The notes under the pieces were generated by a model. That model saw nothing but the letters and a program-made list of their open reading frames with translations. It was not told the DNA's origin and did not search any database. Positions 49,007 to 58,440 of a DNA stretch of 60,000 nt are shown piece by piece. The first letter of the stretch is position 1. Each line of letters starts with the position of its first letter. The DNA comes from Takakia lepidozioides. Lineage: Eukaryota > Streptophyta > Takakiopsida > Takakiales > Takakiaceae. The DNA lies in assembly GCA_030704615.1 (NCBI GenBank), contig CM060731.1, forward strand, positions 70,414,756 to 70,474,755, in the 5' to 3' direction. Made by a program: the position numbers and the translations under genes.

Positions 49007-50115
49007 CACCTTATAAGTGGTCATGGGTTCAAAGCCACATAGATGTATGCTCGACATCATCGATTAGTCGACCAACCCACTATAAAAAAAGGGTTATTTG
49101 GGTCAACCACTTATCGCGTTACATGGGGACTTTCGAGTCACTGGGAGAGGGTTGGATAACCGCATTGCCTTGGTTACAGCTGTCCACCTTCTAAACTGAC
49201 AATAGTAGTCCTTCGGAGCAAAGTTACACCATAAGTTACGTTTGTTTTGGCAAGAATCTTCCTTCTTTCCCGAACTAGGGAATAACTAGTCTTAACAATT
49301 ATATAACTAGAAAATGGACGATTTTGTTCCGTTGCCACTCCCTTGGATCAAATGCCAGATCTTTCAATGGAAAAGATTGAAACAAGAAAGCAGCAAGCTT
49401 AGTCACCCAAAGTTTGCGATCATAAGTTTGCGAATAGTGTGTAAGTCAGAATAATCAGCCCATGGTTTTGCAATGATAGCCAACTTAAAATAGGATGGAA
49501 CAATTTTTTTTTGGAGTGTCAGTGTTTTTTCTCATTAAGATATTTGAACTGGAATCATGTATGCTTTCCTGATGTTTGGTAACAATGACCTATGTCCCAA
49601 CGAGTGTTGGGCGGGTATATATGTAGACATATATACTTGGCCGGTAATAAACAATGTATTACACTATTGATACTGAGGTTGGGTAGCGAGTGAGCATGCT
49701 CAGGTGAGCATAAGGGCATATTCCCCGAATTTTCGGGATAAATTTTCGCAGCGAAATGAAATTGACGAAGTTAACAATTATGCGAAACTAACACATAAAG
49801 AACAATATAGCCCCTATACCTGGTGAACATGTTACCCTATAGGCGTGGTTTTTTCTCCATAAGAGGCATGAGAGTGGGCGGTGAGGCTTCACCTCAACTT
49901 TAAGGTCATTTCCCTTCCACACACAAACATCAAAACAAAAAATAAAAAATAAAAAATCATCTCCTATGGATAATTTCACACTGCGAAATTCCGCCTGAGA
50001 AGCAATCATGTTGTGGCTAACAGGATGAATAGGTCACTTTTCAAGCCCCACCCATTCTTTTTGGATGTAGGATTTTTGGGTGATGGGATTTCTCAATGCA
50101 AAACCCACCTCTTGC
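49007..50115. other. SINE-like flank and dispersed repeat; no gene
   Basis: 49010-49270 begins with a B-box-like CATGGGTTCAAAGCC and ends with TTTTGGCAAGAATCTTCC, matching the SINE-like family at 36.4-36.8 kb. 49675-49760 is copy 2 of the 36927 repeat. No ORF of note before 50116. Confidence 0.45.
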
Positions 50116-50598
50116 TTAGTGTGTGCCCGTATCACCAAGTATTTCTGAGCAAGGATCAATCGTGAGAAACTCAGATAAACAACGTATGTCACGATCAACC
50201 ACAACATTGCACAATGGGGTGGGTTTGAATGATGCCCGCTCAACACCATTTTGCATCAAGTCGATTTCATCTGCGATGGTTTCTTTCTATCGCTTCCAGT
50301 ACATATGCCGCTCAGAAGCTGCGCACCAAGCTTCCTCAGCCAACGTAGACTTAGACATTGAAACTTCCTCATGAGATTTTCTTTCCTCTAGTAACTCGGT
50401 GAAATGATCAACGATGATATCTGTGAATCCACCTTGCGTTGGAGAGCCTGTAGGTTTGCGGATAACACAACTATGTCATCCTCCGTGCCTGTGCTTACGA
50501 TGACAAAGTGTTTTGCAGTCAAGACTTCATGTTGTATTGAGAGCTCATCCAACTTCAATATGGCTGATGTACATAAATCTTTGTGAACTTGTGCTTCT
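50116..50598 (-). pseudogene. Unrecognised gene, 3' part, cut off by CACTA-2
   Basis: On the minus strand a coding-like frame reads LKLDELSIQHEVLTAKHF and ANLQALQRKVDSQISSLI and stops near 50391. It resumes in other frames with SKSTLAEEAWCAASERHMYW and NVVVDRDIRCLSEFLTID, ending at a TAA (50118-50116). The reading frame on the far side of CACTA-2 (56683-56849) becomes contiguous if one copy of the TCT duplication and the element are discounted. The family is unknown to me; a host gene and an older mobile-element gene are both possible. Confidence 0.5.
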
Positions 50599-50627
50599 CA
50601 CTATAACAGAACGCGGTATATCTGACT
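50599..50627 (+). repeat. CACTA-2 left terminal inverted repeat
   Basis: Begins CACTATAACAGAACGCGG and pairs with 56654-56682. Confidence 0.9.
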
Positions 50628-50984
50628 GCGAGGCCGCGGTAGTCATGGTTTTCCTGACTTTGACCATGACTTCCCTATATTTTTGGACCAAATTGGGGCT
50701 TCACGGAGTCGTTGAAATGACTGTGTGACTACATAGTCCTCTGGGTGACTACGTTGGTAGACTTCGTCATGACTGCATGGCTCCGCACTAGACGGAAGGT
50801 TGGTCAATGATGGTTGACCAGCGCGAGCTCACCACCAAATAGTCGTTGGAATGGCTTCTAGTGTGAAGCCTGGTAGCCAAAAGGTTAATTTTTTTTTTTA
50901 AAGTTGCTTATAGGGTTGCCCATTAGCTGGGACTTAGCTTTTTTTCTTTTTTGTCCTGCGCGGTTTCCTAGTATCGAGCTGTTG

Positions 50985-52283
50985 TGTCATGGAACGCGAG
51001 GATTGCAGGATAGGGCGTGGGATGGAGGCTTTGTATTGAGCTATCGATGTGGGGCGAAGCGTAACGTGCACCGCAACCGCAATGGGCTCTTGGCTCCTGT
51101 TAGTACCATGATGTGGTATTCTTCCTGATGTTTACAAGTTCTTGGGAGAGTCAGCTTGGCTTGGCAGTCCGTGTTTCAATTTTACCTTTGTGAAAAAGGG
51201 TAAAAGGTCCATGGTGACATTGTCAAATTTAGGGTATCCAGAAACAGATGTTGTAGTATTGAGGATACAAAGGGAGTGTTTGAGAATATGGCTGAACGAA
51301 CCTAGAGTGTGATGATCGCGGGATATGCCCCAGCATGGATGCAAGATGGAGGCATTGGAGACCTATGAACAAATGATGTGGGAAGGGTAAAGGCAAACCT
51401 GGTCACGTTCGTGTGTAGATGCAATGCGTGTGCGAGCCTGACAGCCCTGGAAAATGGCAAAGAGGTCCATGCTAACATCATCAGAGCTGGAATTGTACAA
51501 GATGTCATTCCGAACGATACCCTGGTAGACATGTATGCCAAATGTGGCAGCATCGAAGCTGCAAAGGGAAGGCAATTATTACTTCCATTGAGCGTTTTCA
51601 TCTGTCTTCCTAGTGCAGAAGCTTGGGTGCAACACAGTACAACACAATCCCTGTTTTATGAACGAACGTTGATCACGTGGATTTAATGATGGCAGGATTC
51701 TTCTTCGACTTGTTTCAGCTTGGTTTGCCTTCCCATCAGACTCGGCCCTGGATTGCTCGGCAGAGCAGAGCTGGCATGAGGGTTTTACAAATCCTTCACG
51801 ATGATGGGACAACCGCGATCGCAAGGTGTGGCTTTTTCTTAATGTACGATGTGAAGAAGTTTGTCCATCCTGCAAATGTGGGCTCTTGGCTCTTGGCTCT
51901 TGGCAGGAAAGCTGGAAAGTAGGTGCACACTCACATTGTCCAAAGTGGATGCACGCCGAACGTTTTTCTACTCAACACCCTTGTCAACATGTATGTTAAG
52001 GGGAGCATCATGGATGATCACCAAGTGTTCAACACATAATGCCTCAACAATTTTTGATCACGTGGAATATAATGTTGGCAGGATTTACCAAGCATGGGCG
52101 TGGTACAAATGCCTTGGAGACCTGTGAGCAAAGGATGCGCGAAGAGGTGAGCCCAGCCACATCACGTTTGTTTGTGTTTGCAATGCGTGTGCAAGCCTGG
52201 AAAAGGGGAAAGAGGTCCATGGTGACATCGGTCAAAGCTGGAATTGCACCAGATGTCATTCTGAACACTGCCCTGACCTGGAC
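50985..52283 (+). pseudogene. Series of PPR fragments in CACTA-2
   Basis: Short PPR blocks in changing frames. About 50985 holds the scrap shared with CACTA-1. 51410-51575 is the best preserved: CNACASLTALENGKEVHANI, then NDTLVDMYAKCGSIEAAKG. 51915-52075 carries a VHTHIVQSGCTPNVFLLNTL-type helix with stops. 52150-52283 carries a KGKEVHGDI helix with a one-base shift. The order of motifs is not that of an intact gene, so these look like repeated captures or internal duplications. Confidence 0.75.
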
Positions 52284-53597
52284 ATGTATGCCAAATGTGG
52301 ATGCATTGAGGATGCAAAGGGAGTTTTTGACACTATGGTTGAACGAGATGTGGTGTCGCGGAGTGCGATGCTTGCAGGGTATGCACAGCAAGGACATGGG
52401 ATGGAGGCTTTGGAGACCTATGAGCAAATGATGGGGGAAGGGGTGACGCCCAGCCACATCATGTTTGTGTGCATTAGCAATGCTTGTGCAAGCCTGGCAG
52501 CCCTGGAGAAGGGCAAAGAGGTGCATGGCGATATCATCAAAGCTGGAATTGTACCAAATGTCATTCTGAACACTGCCCTGGCAGCTCTGGAAAAGGGGAA
52601 AGACATCCATGGTGACATCTTCAGAGCTGGAATTGTACCAAATGTCATTATGAACCATACCCTGGTGGACATGTATGCAAAGTGGGTGCATCGAGCCCTG
52701 GACAAGGGCAAAGAGGTGCATGGCGATATCATCAAAGCTGGAATTGTACCAAATGTCATTCTGAACACTGCCCTGGCAGCTCTGGAAAAGGGGAAAGACG
52801 TCCATGGTGACATCTTCAGAGCTGGAATTGTACCAAATGTCATTATGAACCATACCCTGGTGGACATGTATGCAAAGTGGGTACATCGAGCCCTGGACAA
52901 GGGCAAAGAGGTGCATGGCGATATCATCAAAGCTGGAATTGTACCAAATGTCATTCTGAACACTGCCCTGGCAGCTTTGGAAAAGAGGAAAGAGGTCCAT
53001 GGTGACATCTTCAGAGCTGGAATTGTACCAAACGTCATTCTGAACCATACCCTGGTGGACATGTATGCAAAGTGGGTGCATCGAGCCCTGGACAAGGGCA
53101 AAGAGGTGCATGGCGATATCATCAAAGCTGGAATTGTACCAAATGTCATTCTGAACACTGCCCTGGCAGCTTTGGAAAAGAGGAAAGAGGTCCATGGTGA
53201 CATCTTCAGAGCTGGAATTGTACCAAACGTCATTCTGAACAATACCCTGGTGGACATGTATGCAAAGTGGGTGCATCGAGCCCTGAACAAGAGCAAAGAG
53301 GTGCATGGCGATATCATCAAAGCTGGAATTGTACCAAATGTCATTCTGAACACTGCCCTAGCAGCTCTGGAAAAGGGGAAAGAGGTCCATGGCGACATCT
53401 TCAAAGCTGGAATTGTACCAAATGTCATTCGGAACAATACCCTAGTGGCCATGTATGCAAAATGTGGGTGCATCGAGGATGCAAAGGGAGTGTTCAACAC
53501 TATGGCTGAACGAGATGTGGTGTCGTGGAGTGCGTGCTTGCAGGGTATGCACAGCAGGGACGTGGGATGGAGGCTTTGGAGACCTATGAGCAAATGA
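52284..53597 (+). CDS. TE-borne ORF of PPR half-motif repeats (437 codons)
   Basis: Open from ATG 52284 (MYAKCGCIEDAKGVFDTM) to TGA. Residues 1-70 are ordinary PPR sequence. Residues about 70-395 are five 65-residue units, each two L-motif halves in series: GKEVHGDIIKAGIVPNVILN and GKDVHGDIFRAGIVPNVIMN followed by LVDMYAKWVHRA. In true PLS proteins such helices are about 100 residues apart. Here the intervening P and S motifs are gone, so this is a new arrangement rather than a PPR gene. The tail returns to normal PPR text (CIEDAKGVFNTMAERDVVSW) and shifts frame near 53532, where one base is missing relative to sister copies. It lies inside CACTA-2. Whether it is expressed is unknown; the ORF could persist simply because the 195-bp unit length is a multiple of three. 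Confidence 0.5.
   Translation: MYAKCGCIEDAKGVFDTMVERDVVSRSAMLAGYAQQGHGMEALETYEQMMGEGVTPSHIMFVCISNACASLAALEKGKEVHGDIIKAGIVPNVILNTALAALEKGKDIHGDIFRAGIVPNVIMNHTLVDMYAKWVHRALDKGKEVHGDIIKAGIVPNVILNTALAALEKGKDVHGDIFRAGIVPNVIMNHTLVDMYAKWVHRALDKGKEVHGDIIKAGIVPNVILNTALAALEKRKEVHGDIFRAGIVPNVILNHTLVDMYAKWVHRALDKGKEVHGDIIKAGIVPNVILNTALAALEKRKEVHGDIFRAGIVPNVILNNTLVDMYAKWVHRALNKSKEVHGDIIKAGIVPNVILNTALAALEKGKEVHGDIFKAGIVPNVIRNNTLVAMYAKCGCIEDAKGVFNTMAERDVVSWSACLQGMHSRDVGWRLWRPMSK
52494..53468 (+). repeat. Five-unit 195-bp tandem array
   Basis: The marker CATCGAGCCCTG (with minor changes) recurs at 52689, 52884, 53079 and 53274, exactly 195 bp apart. Units differ at only a handful of bases (GGGAAAGAC/AGGAAAGAG; ATTATGAACCAT/ATTCTGAACAAT). 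Each unit is an internal dimer of ~97-bp halves. Confidence 0.95.
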
Positions 53598-53694
53598 TGG
53601 GGGTAGGGGTGAAGCCCGGGAAAAGGGCAAAGAGGTGCATGGGGATATCATCAAAGCTGGAATTGTACCAGAGTCATTCTGAACACAACTGATA

Positions 53695-53907
53695 ACTAAT
53701 CCATTCATTGGCTGCATTGTTGTGTCAAAAGTCCATGCGTAGACTAGAATCCACATGTTCAATGTTGGGCAGGGAAAACTGTTCTTGCTGCCCAAAGCAT
53801 GTGATAGTCACAAGCCTAGCAATTGTCTCTGGAAAGTGATGGATGACTTGTGCCTTGGTTACAGCATCCACCCTTGTCAACTCTTGCGATGTTGCAATGA
53901 AATATAC
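53695..53907 (-). pseudogene. Captured exon of an ABCC (MRP-type) transporter
   Basis: Read on the minus strand, an intron-like end TTGTTGCAG at 53910-53908 is followed by YFIATSQELTRVDAVTKAQV, then HHFPETIARLVTI and FGQQEQFSLPNIEHVDSSLR. This is the second transmembrane domain of ABCC transporters, whose family pattern is Y..TSREL.R....KAPV.H.F.E...G..TIR.F. Near 53723 the frame is broken (MDF*) just before AANEW, the conserved continuation. The retained acceptor shows genomic rather than mRNA capture. It cannot make a transporter. Confidence 0.8.
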
Positions 53908-53934
53908 CTGCAACAAGCATTGATTAGAAGTTAG

Positions 53935-54680
53935 CTTTACTTCCATGTCAGCTGCTAGCAGCAAGGCAAGGATGTATGCATGATTTAAGCAAAGTCATGG
54001 ACAGTTGAAGAGCAGGGATAGAGTGGGGGTCCAGATTCATCTAAGAAGGTCGGGTTTCAAGCTCCAGATTACCTATCATTCCCTGTGGAAGGACAAGTAC
54101 AAGAAACAAATGGTCAAGTGGAAGCCGCATCAGCAGCGGCACAATTGATAAAATTAGGCATTGCTAATGAAGGCACCTTCTTCAACACATTTCACCTGTT
54201 TTTCCCTCTTATCAGAGTTGGCACTCTATTTTCATGTTCAATAGCTACAAGAAACCTACATGGGTAGATGGTCAACTGGAAGTTGCAGCAGCAGCGGCGG
54301 AATTGATAAAATCAGGCACTGCTAATGAAGGCACCTTCTTCAACACATTTCACCTTGTTTTTCCCTCTTATCAGTAGCAGCTCTAAATTTTCATGTTGAA
54401 TTCTGCAAGTTAGCTGTTTGAGTGAACCTTTGTAGTTTGGAGTGACTTTTGAGATGATACTGCCAATGTGACAACAGGAAAAAATCCAGAAGTTCAGGTA
54501 ACGGAGACCACAAGAAGCTGTGGAATGAATACTTTTCTGACCCCAGTCAACGGTGGGACAATCAAGACAAATAGGTGAATGCCTGTTGGATTACAGAGAG
54601 TAGAAGATGCAATTGAGCATAGGAACTGGTGTGATAAGTTGAGTTGGGTGTTTCCTAGAACAATTCGAGGCTTTCATTGT
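53935..54680 (+). repeat. ~665-bp repeat family copies in CACTA-2
   Basis: GTCAGCTGCTAGCAGCAAGGCAAGG starts the unit and GTTTCCTAGAACAATTCGAGG ends it at 54650. An internal ~190-bp duplication (AGCTACAAGAAACC, CACAATTGAT/GGAATTGAT, CACCTTCTTCAACACATTTC) lies at 54090-54230 and 54243-54375. A diverged copy follows at 55616-55780. Confidence 0.8.
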
Positions 54681-54780
54681 CATCTGCTAGCAGTAAGGCC
54701 CATAATCATCCAAGAGGGCCAGCAAGAGGGCAGCTCTTTGTGTGCTTGATTCTCACTCCCATTTGGTGTTTGTCGTGGTC

Positions 54781-55104
54781 TCATTGGCAAGATATTTCCC
54801 ACCATAGCCCCTTTGTCCCAAGCAGCCAGTTGTCAACCTTGCTCTCCCATCTTTCACCCTCTTCGTCAGTGAAGTACTCCCTTTCTCTTTTTTCATGTTC
54901 CAACCATTTAGGTGGTTTCTCCCTCAATACTACCTTCATTTGCTGCATTGCCATGTATTTACTCTCAGTGGTTTTAATTTGCTCATGCCCAACAGTTGGA
55001 AGAATTCCATGTGTTGGGCTGATTCCACTCCGAGCTGCAATTTCCATTCTTTCCAGTGCTTCCCACAGGCTGGCTTTTGCTGGAACAGGTCTATCTTCTT
55101 CACT
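54781..55104 (-). other. Unrecognised ORF fragment carried by CACTA-2
   Basis: An open minus-strand frame of about 107 codons, SEEDRPVPAKASLWEALERM, GISPTHGILPTVGHEQIK, EKREREYFTDEEGERWESK, ending SCQ and TGA. It reads as real protein (charged, amphipathic) but I do not recognise the family. Upstream it breaks at a stop near 55118. Given its neighbours it is probably another captured gene fragment. Confidence 0.4.
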
Positions 55105-55437
55105 TAAATTTTCCTCTCCTCATCATATCTTCTCCAAATCTGGTCACAGGCGTCCTCATTTCCTTCTGTCTCTAGTGCATCATGCTTATCCTCCTTGACT
55201 ATCCCTTGTGGTTCAGCTCTTGTTTGTGTGTCTCCATCAAAGGGACATCTTTTGTGTGGTGGAATGCTGCTCACAAAAAGTGCTTGTTGTGGGCTTCTTT
55301 GCAGGATTTTTCAGCTCTGTTCTTCCCTCTTCACCTTTCCTCCTTTCAGGTGATCATCCTCTCAATTCTAGTGCCTTTGTTTGTTGCATTTGTAGTGTGG
55401 TTCCTCCGTGTGCACACGATCTATTTCTCCACAGTGT

Positions 55438-55605
55438 AGAGAGACGGTCTATGGCTCCCACTCTGGGGATCAAGGGAAAAATGTGGAGAGTTGTCCATAA
55501 TTTGCATGCTCACACCAAAATGCTGTGTCAACGGTTAATGGACAGAAGTCTAACTTCTATGACATAGACCAAGGTGTGGCTCAAGGATGTACCCCCTCCC
55601 CCTTT
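55438..55605 (+). pseudogene. LINE reverse-transcriptase remnant in CACTA-2
   Basis: RDGLWLPLW, then after a +1 shift GIKGKMWRVVHNLHAHTK, then after another shift QKSNFYDIDQGVAQGCTPSP. These are consecutive blocks of the reverse-transcriptase domain of non-LTR elements (W.DGLW..L...G.KGKMW and GVAQGC.LSP). Only about 55 residues remain, with two or more frameshifts and no catalytic DD region. Confidence 0.7.
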
Positions 55606-56653
55606 CATGTTGAATTATTCAAGTAAGCTAATTGGGTGAATGCAACTCACATGTATGCTGAGTGCAGGAGCCTCGTGGATGTAGTAGGAAGCAACAGCAG
55701 CAATTGCACACTTGATAAAATCGGGTATCCTCATCTTCAATACATTTTAGCCTGTTTTGTTCTCTTTTCAGAGTAGTCCCTATTTGTCCAGCGAAGGGGA
55801 GGATGTATATGGATTATGGGTGTTGTGGTAGGGATAGCTAAAGGGGCACACAAAGTAGGGCTGGTTCTGTTTTCAGTGCACATGGTGCTACTTACAAAAA
55901 TATTCGATCAGAAATACAGGGTGATGAACTTGTGCCCTTAGATTGTGTTTTGAGGAGTTAGATTCTGGGACAACAGCGCTATTTTGTAAATCTGACTGGC
56001 AGTTGTTTAAGAAAATCTTTTTTTACATCTGCTGTTGGCTTCAGTGTCTCTATTATGTCCTTTGCACTTTGTCACTTTGTTCTTTCTTGTGAATGATTTT
56101 CCAAATAATATTAAAAACCAAATTCTCAAACAACTAATTTGATGCCACGCGTCCAACCCAACAAACCACTTTACAGTAGACACCATGACTACACAACATC
56201 GCATCATACATTGACACGTGTCATATCCTTGGAAAAACACATGGCAACGAGCTCCTACAGGCATAGTCATGGGAATGACTTTAAATACATTTAAAATTTA
56301 AAATAAACTAATCATATGATGCCACGGGTCCAGATATCAACATGTTGGTAGTCAAGATAATGACTGCAAGGCCTCCTCATACTATGCCACGCGTCAATTT
56401 TTGGAGATGTCATATGACGCATATCCACAAAAACCTCCTGGACTTATTAAAAAGAAACACGTGTACAGTTTGCAGTAGCACACTAAGTCATGTATGGTAG
56501 AAGTACATATGACTGCCAAATGACAGTGAGATGTATCACTTGGTTCATCTTACTGCAATCATACGTGACCGACCATCATGTACTCATTGTATTCACTTGG
56601 TTTGCACGACATAAAGTCATTGCAGTCATATGTACCGTTTATGACTACGAGAT

Positions 56654-56682
56654 AGTCATATATACCACGATCTGTTGTAGTG
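56654..56682 (-). repeat. CACTA-2 right terminal inverted repeat
   Basis: Reverse complement begins CACTACAACAGATCGTGG. Confidence 0.92.
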
Positions 56683-57461
56683 TCTGCATCAACTCTCACG
56701 ACATCCTTACTGGCTTCTATCTTCTCTATTTCTAAGGCTGAAAGAAACCCATGTGATTGCTTCTTCTCCGCCTCGCAAATTGTCAAGTATCCTTGCCACT
56801 CCTTAATGGCGTTCTCTGTGTACGTTTTGCCAGACTGTCTCGGCCGCATTGCTCCTACCTTCGTCTTTGGCCTGCTGAGATCTTCTTGGTCACTTAGCGT
56901 TTCCTCGTCTGAAATGTCACAGTCAATGGTGCTTTTTATCTCTCCCCCCCAGGGCTTTGGTACTTTGAAGTCTTCGCAACGTGTGCCTGTTTGTCCATTC
57001 AGCTAGAACGGCCCAGATCACAATGCGACCTTTCATTTCACAAATAATGCCTTTTGCGATGGCTTTGTTTATCATATGATGAACAGGAACATCAGTGCGT
57101 TGGTGTGCGATCATATAAATCCGCTCTACTCTTGCAATAAGTCCAGAATCTGATGGATTAAACAAGTAGCTGTAACCATTCTTGTTGAGCAAAGGCCCAA
57201 ATAGTCTAGCCACCTCTTCTTCACTGCAGTCTCTATCTATTTTGAGTCTCCTAGGGGCTACACTCTCATTGCAAATACCATATGCATCAGCAAATGCCTT
57301 CCGGAACACTGGAGTTTTTCATCAAAGAATAGAGTTGGAAGCGCTGCGTGTAACGGTGGTACATAGAGCGAAGCAAGACCCTCTAGCTTCACCTTCACCC
57401 GTTTTTCACTCTTGATCTCTCTAGTCTGCCCAGTAACAATGCTGCATGGTGCTGTCGACAT
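56683..57461 (-). pseudogene. Unrecognised gene, 5' part, interrupted by CACTA-2
   Basis: Starts at ATG 57461 (MSTAPCSIVTGQTREIK). A frameshift near 57312 leads into FRKAFADAYGICNESVAPRR, VARLFGPLLNKNGYSYLF, IARVERIYMIAHQRTDVPVH and IWAVLAEWTNRHTLRRLQ. A second shift near 56940 leads to EETLSDQEDLSRPKTKVG and TENAIKEWQGYLTICEAEKK, running up to the CACTA-2 border. The 3' remainder lies at 50598-50116. With two shifts in about 780 bp it is a pseudogene or has introns I cannot see. I know no family match. Confidence 0.5.
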
Positions 57462-57840
57462 TTTCAAAATGATCGCACTGACTGAACGTTTACTTAATCT
57501 ATATTAGGCTAACAATTTACACTAAGCTCACAAGCTTCAGTACGATCTGAACCAGCTTACACGAATTATGCCCAGCTTACACGGATCTCAGGTAGAAGAT
57601 ATCAGGTTCGCCATGACAGAAAATCAACTAAGTACAAAGACATACCATGCTAACATCAATTCTGAGAATCTCCCTTACAAAGTATTAGCAAATGAATTCT
57701 CATCATGGGTTCTGGCTAACCCTAACTTTGTGTTGAACTTCGTGTTGACCATCGAGAAGAAGAATGTTGGCATATGTGATATCATGTCATGAAAAGAATT
57801 GAAATTTAATATAAAAAAAAACGATAAAATTCACAAATTC
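57462..57840. other. Upstream of the disrupted gene; nothing recognised
   Basis: One plus-strand ORF of 74 codons (57568-57792) without a known motif. Confidence 0.3.
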
Positions 57841-58180
57841 AGGACCACCACCTATGGTCATCCCGTATTTAAAAAAAAATCAGAAACTAAAAAATTGGAC
57901 CGCCACCTATGGTGGCCCCGAGTTTAAGTTAATTAAAAAAAAAAAAAAAAAAAAAAACGGTGTCCACCTTCGCACCGGAAGGCAGTAGCTCTATGGGGTC
58001 AAGTGTTACGCTTGCTTTGGCAATGCGTCCCCCTTAAAAAAAATAAAAATAAAAAATCGGGACCATCACCTCTAGCTGTCCCGAATTTAATAAAAACATT
58101 ATAAAATCAGGACCGCCAGAATAAAAATATTTTAAAAATTAAAATTTTTGGGACCGTTATTTTTGGCGGTCTCGAATTAG
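57841..58180. repeat. Serial short hairpins of GGGACCGCCA type, with SINE-like segment
   Basis: Units such as GGACCGCCACCTATGGTGGC (57897), GGACCACCACCTATGGTCAT (57842), GGGACCATCACCTCTAGCTG (58058) and GGGACCGTTATTTTTGGCGG (58150) each fold back on themselves and end CCCGA(A/G)TTT. Between them lie a 23-nt A tract (57935-57957) and a SINE-like body at 57960-58040. Confidence 0.7.
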
Positions 58181-58185
58181 ATATA

Positions 58186-58440
58186 GATATATAGATATAT
58201 ATATATATATATATTAGAATTCCAACACGCATGGATGGATTCATGGAAATTCCAATACGCATGGATTCTATTTTTTTTAATATTTATATTAAATTCCAAC
58301 AAAAGTGGTGGTCTCGATTTTTATATATATAAACACGCATGGATTGGAATCCATGCGTGTTGGAATTCCATGCATGGATTCATCGATCCATGTGTGGGAT
58401 CCATGGAATTCCAACACATATTCGCCACGCACGGATCCAA
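58186..58440. repeat. (TA)n and nested CATGGATTCC palindromes
   Basis: An AT run at about 58187-58213, then many copies of AACACGCATGGATT and its complement. The core at 58332-58361 is a perfect 14-bp stem with a 2-nt spacer. Confidence 0.9.

Larger units (their letters stand above)
50599..56682. mobile_element. CACTA-2: non-autonomous CACTA transposon, 6084 bp, with captured gene fragments
   Basis: Ends are CACTATAACAGAACGCGG at 50599 and, in reverse complement, CACTACAACAGATCGTGG at 56682; about 25 of 29 terminal bases match. A perfect target duplication TCT lies at 50596-50598 and 56683-56685. The right-end sequence shares its first 13 bases (CACTACAACAGAT) with CACTA-1. Subterminal GTCAT/TGACTACA motifs are abundant, especially at 56150-56660. 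No transposase is present. Cargo in order: PPR scraps (50985-52283), a PPR-derived tandem ORF (52284-53597), an ABCC transporter exon on the minus strand, ~665-bp repeats, an unrecognised minus-strand ORF, and a LINE reverse-transcriptase remnant. Confidence 0.93.

Noticed and set aside
52044-53593. Two long minus-strand ORFs (about 390-420 codons) opposite the PPR array
   Set aside because: They are mirror frames kept open by the 195-bp tandem units being a multiple of three; their residues make no known motif.
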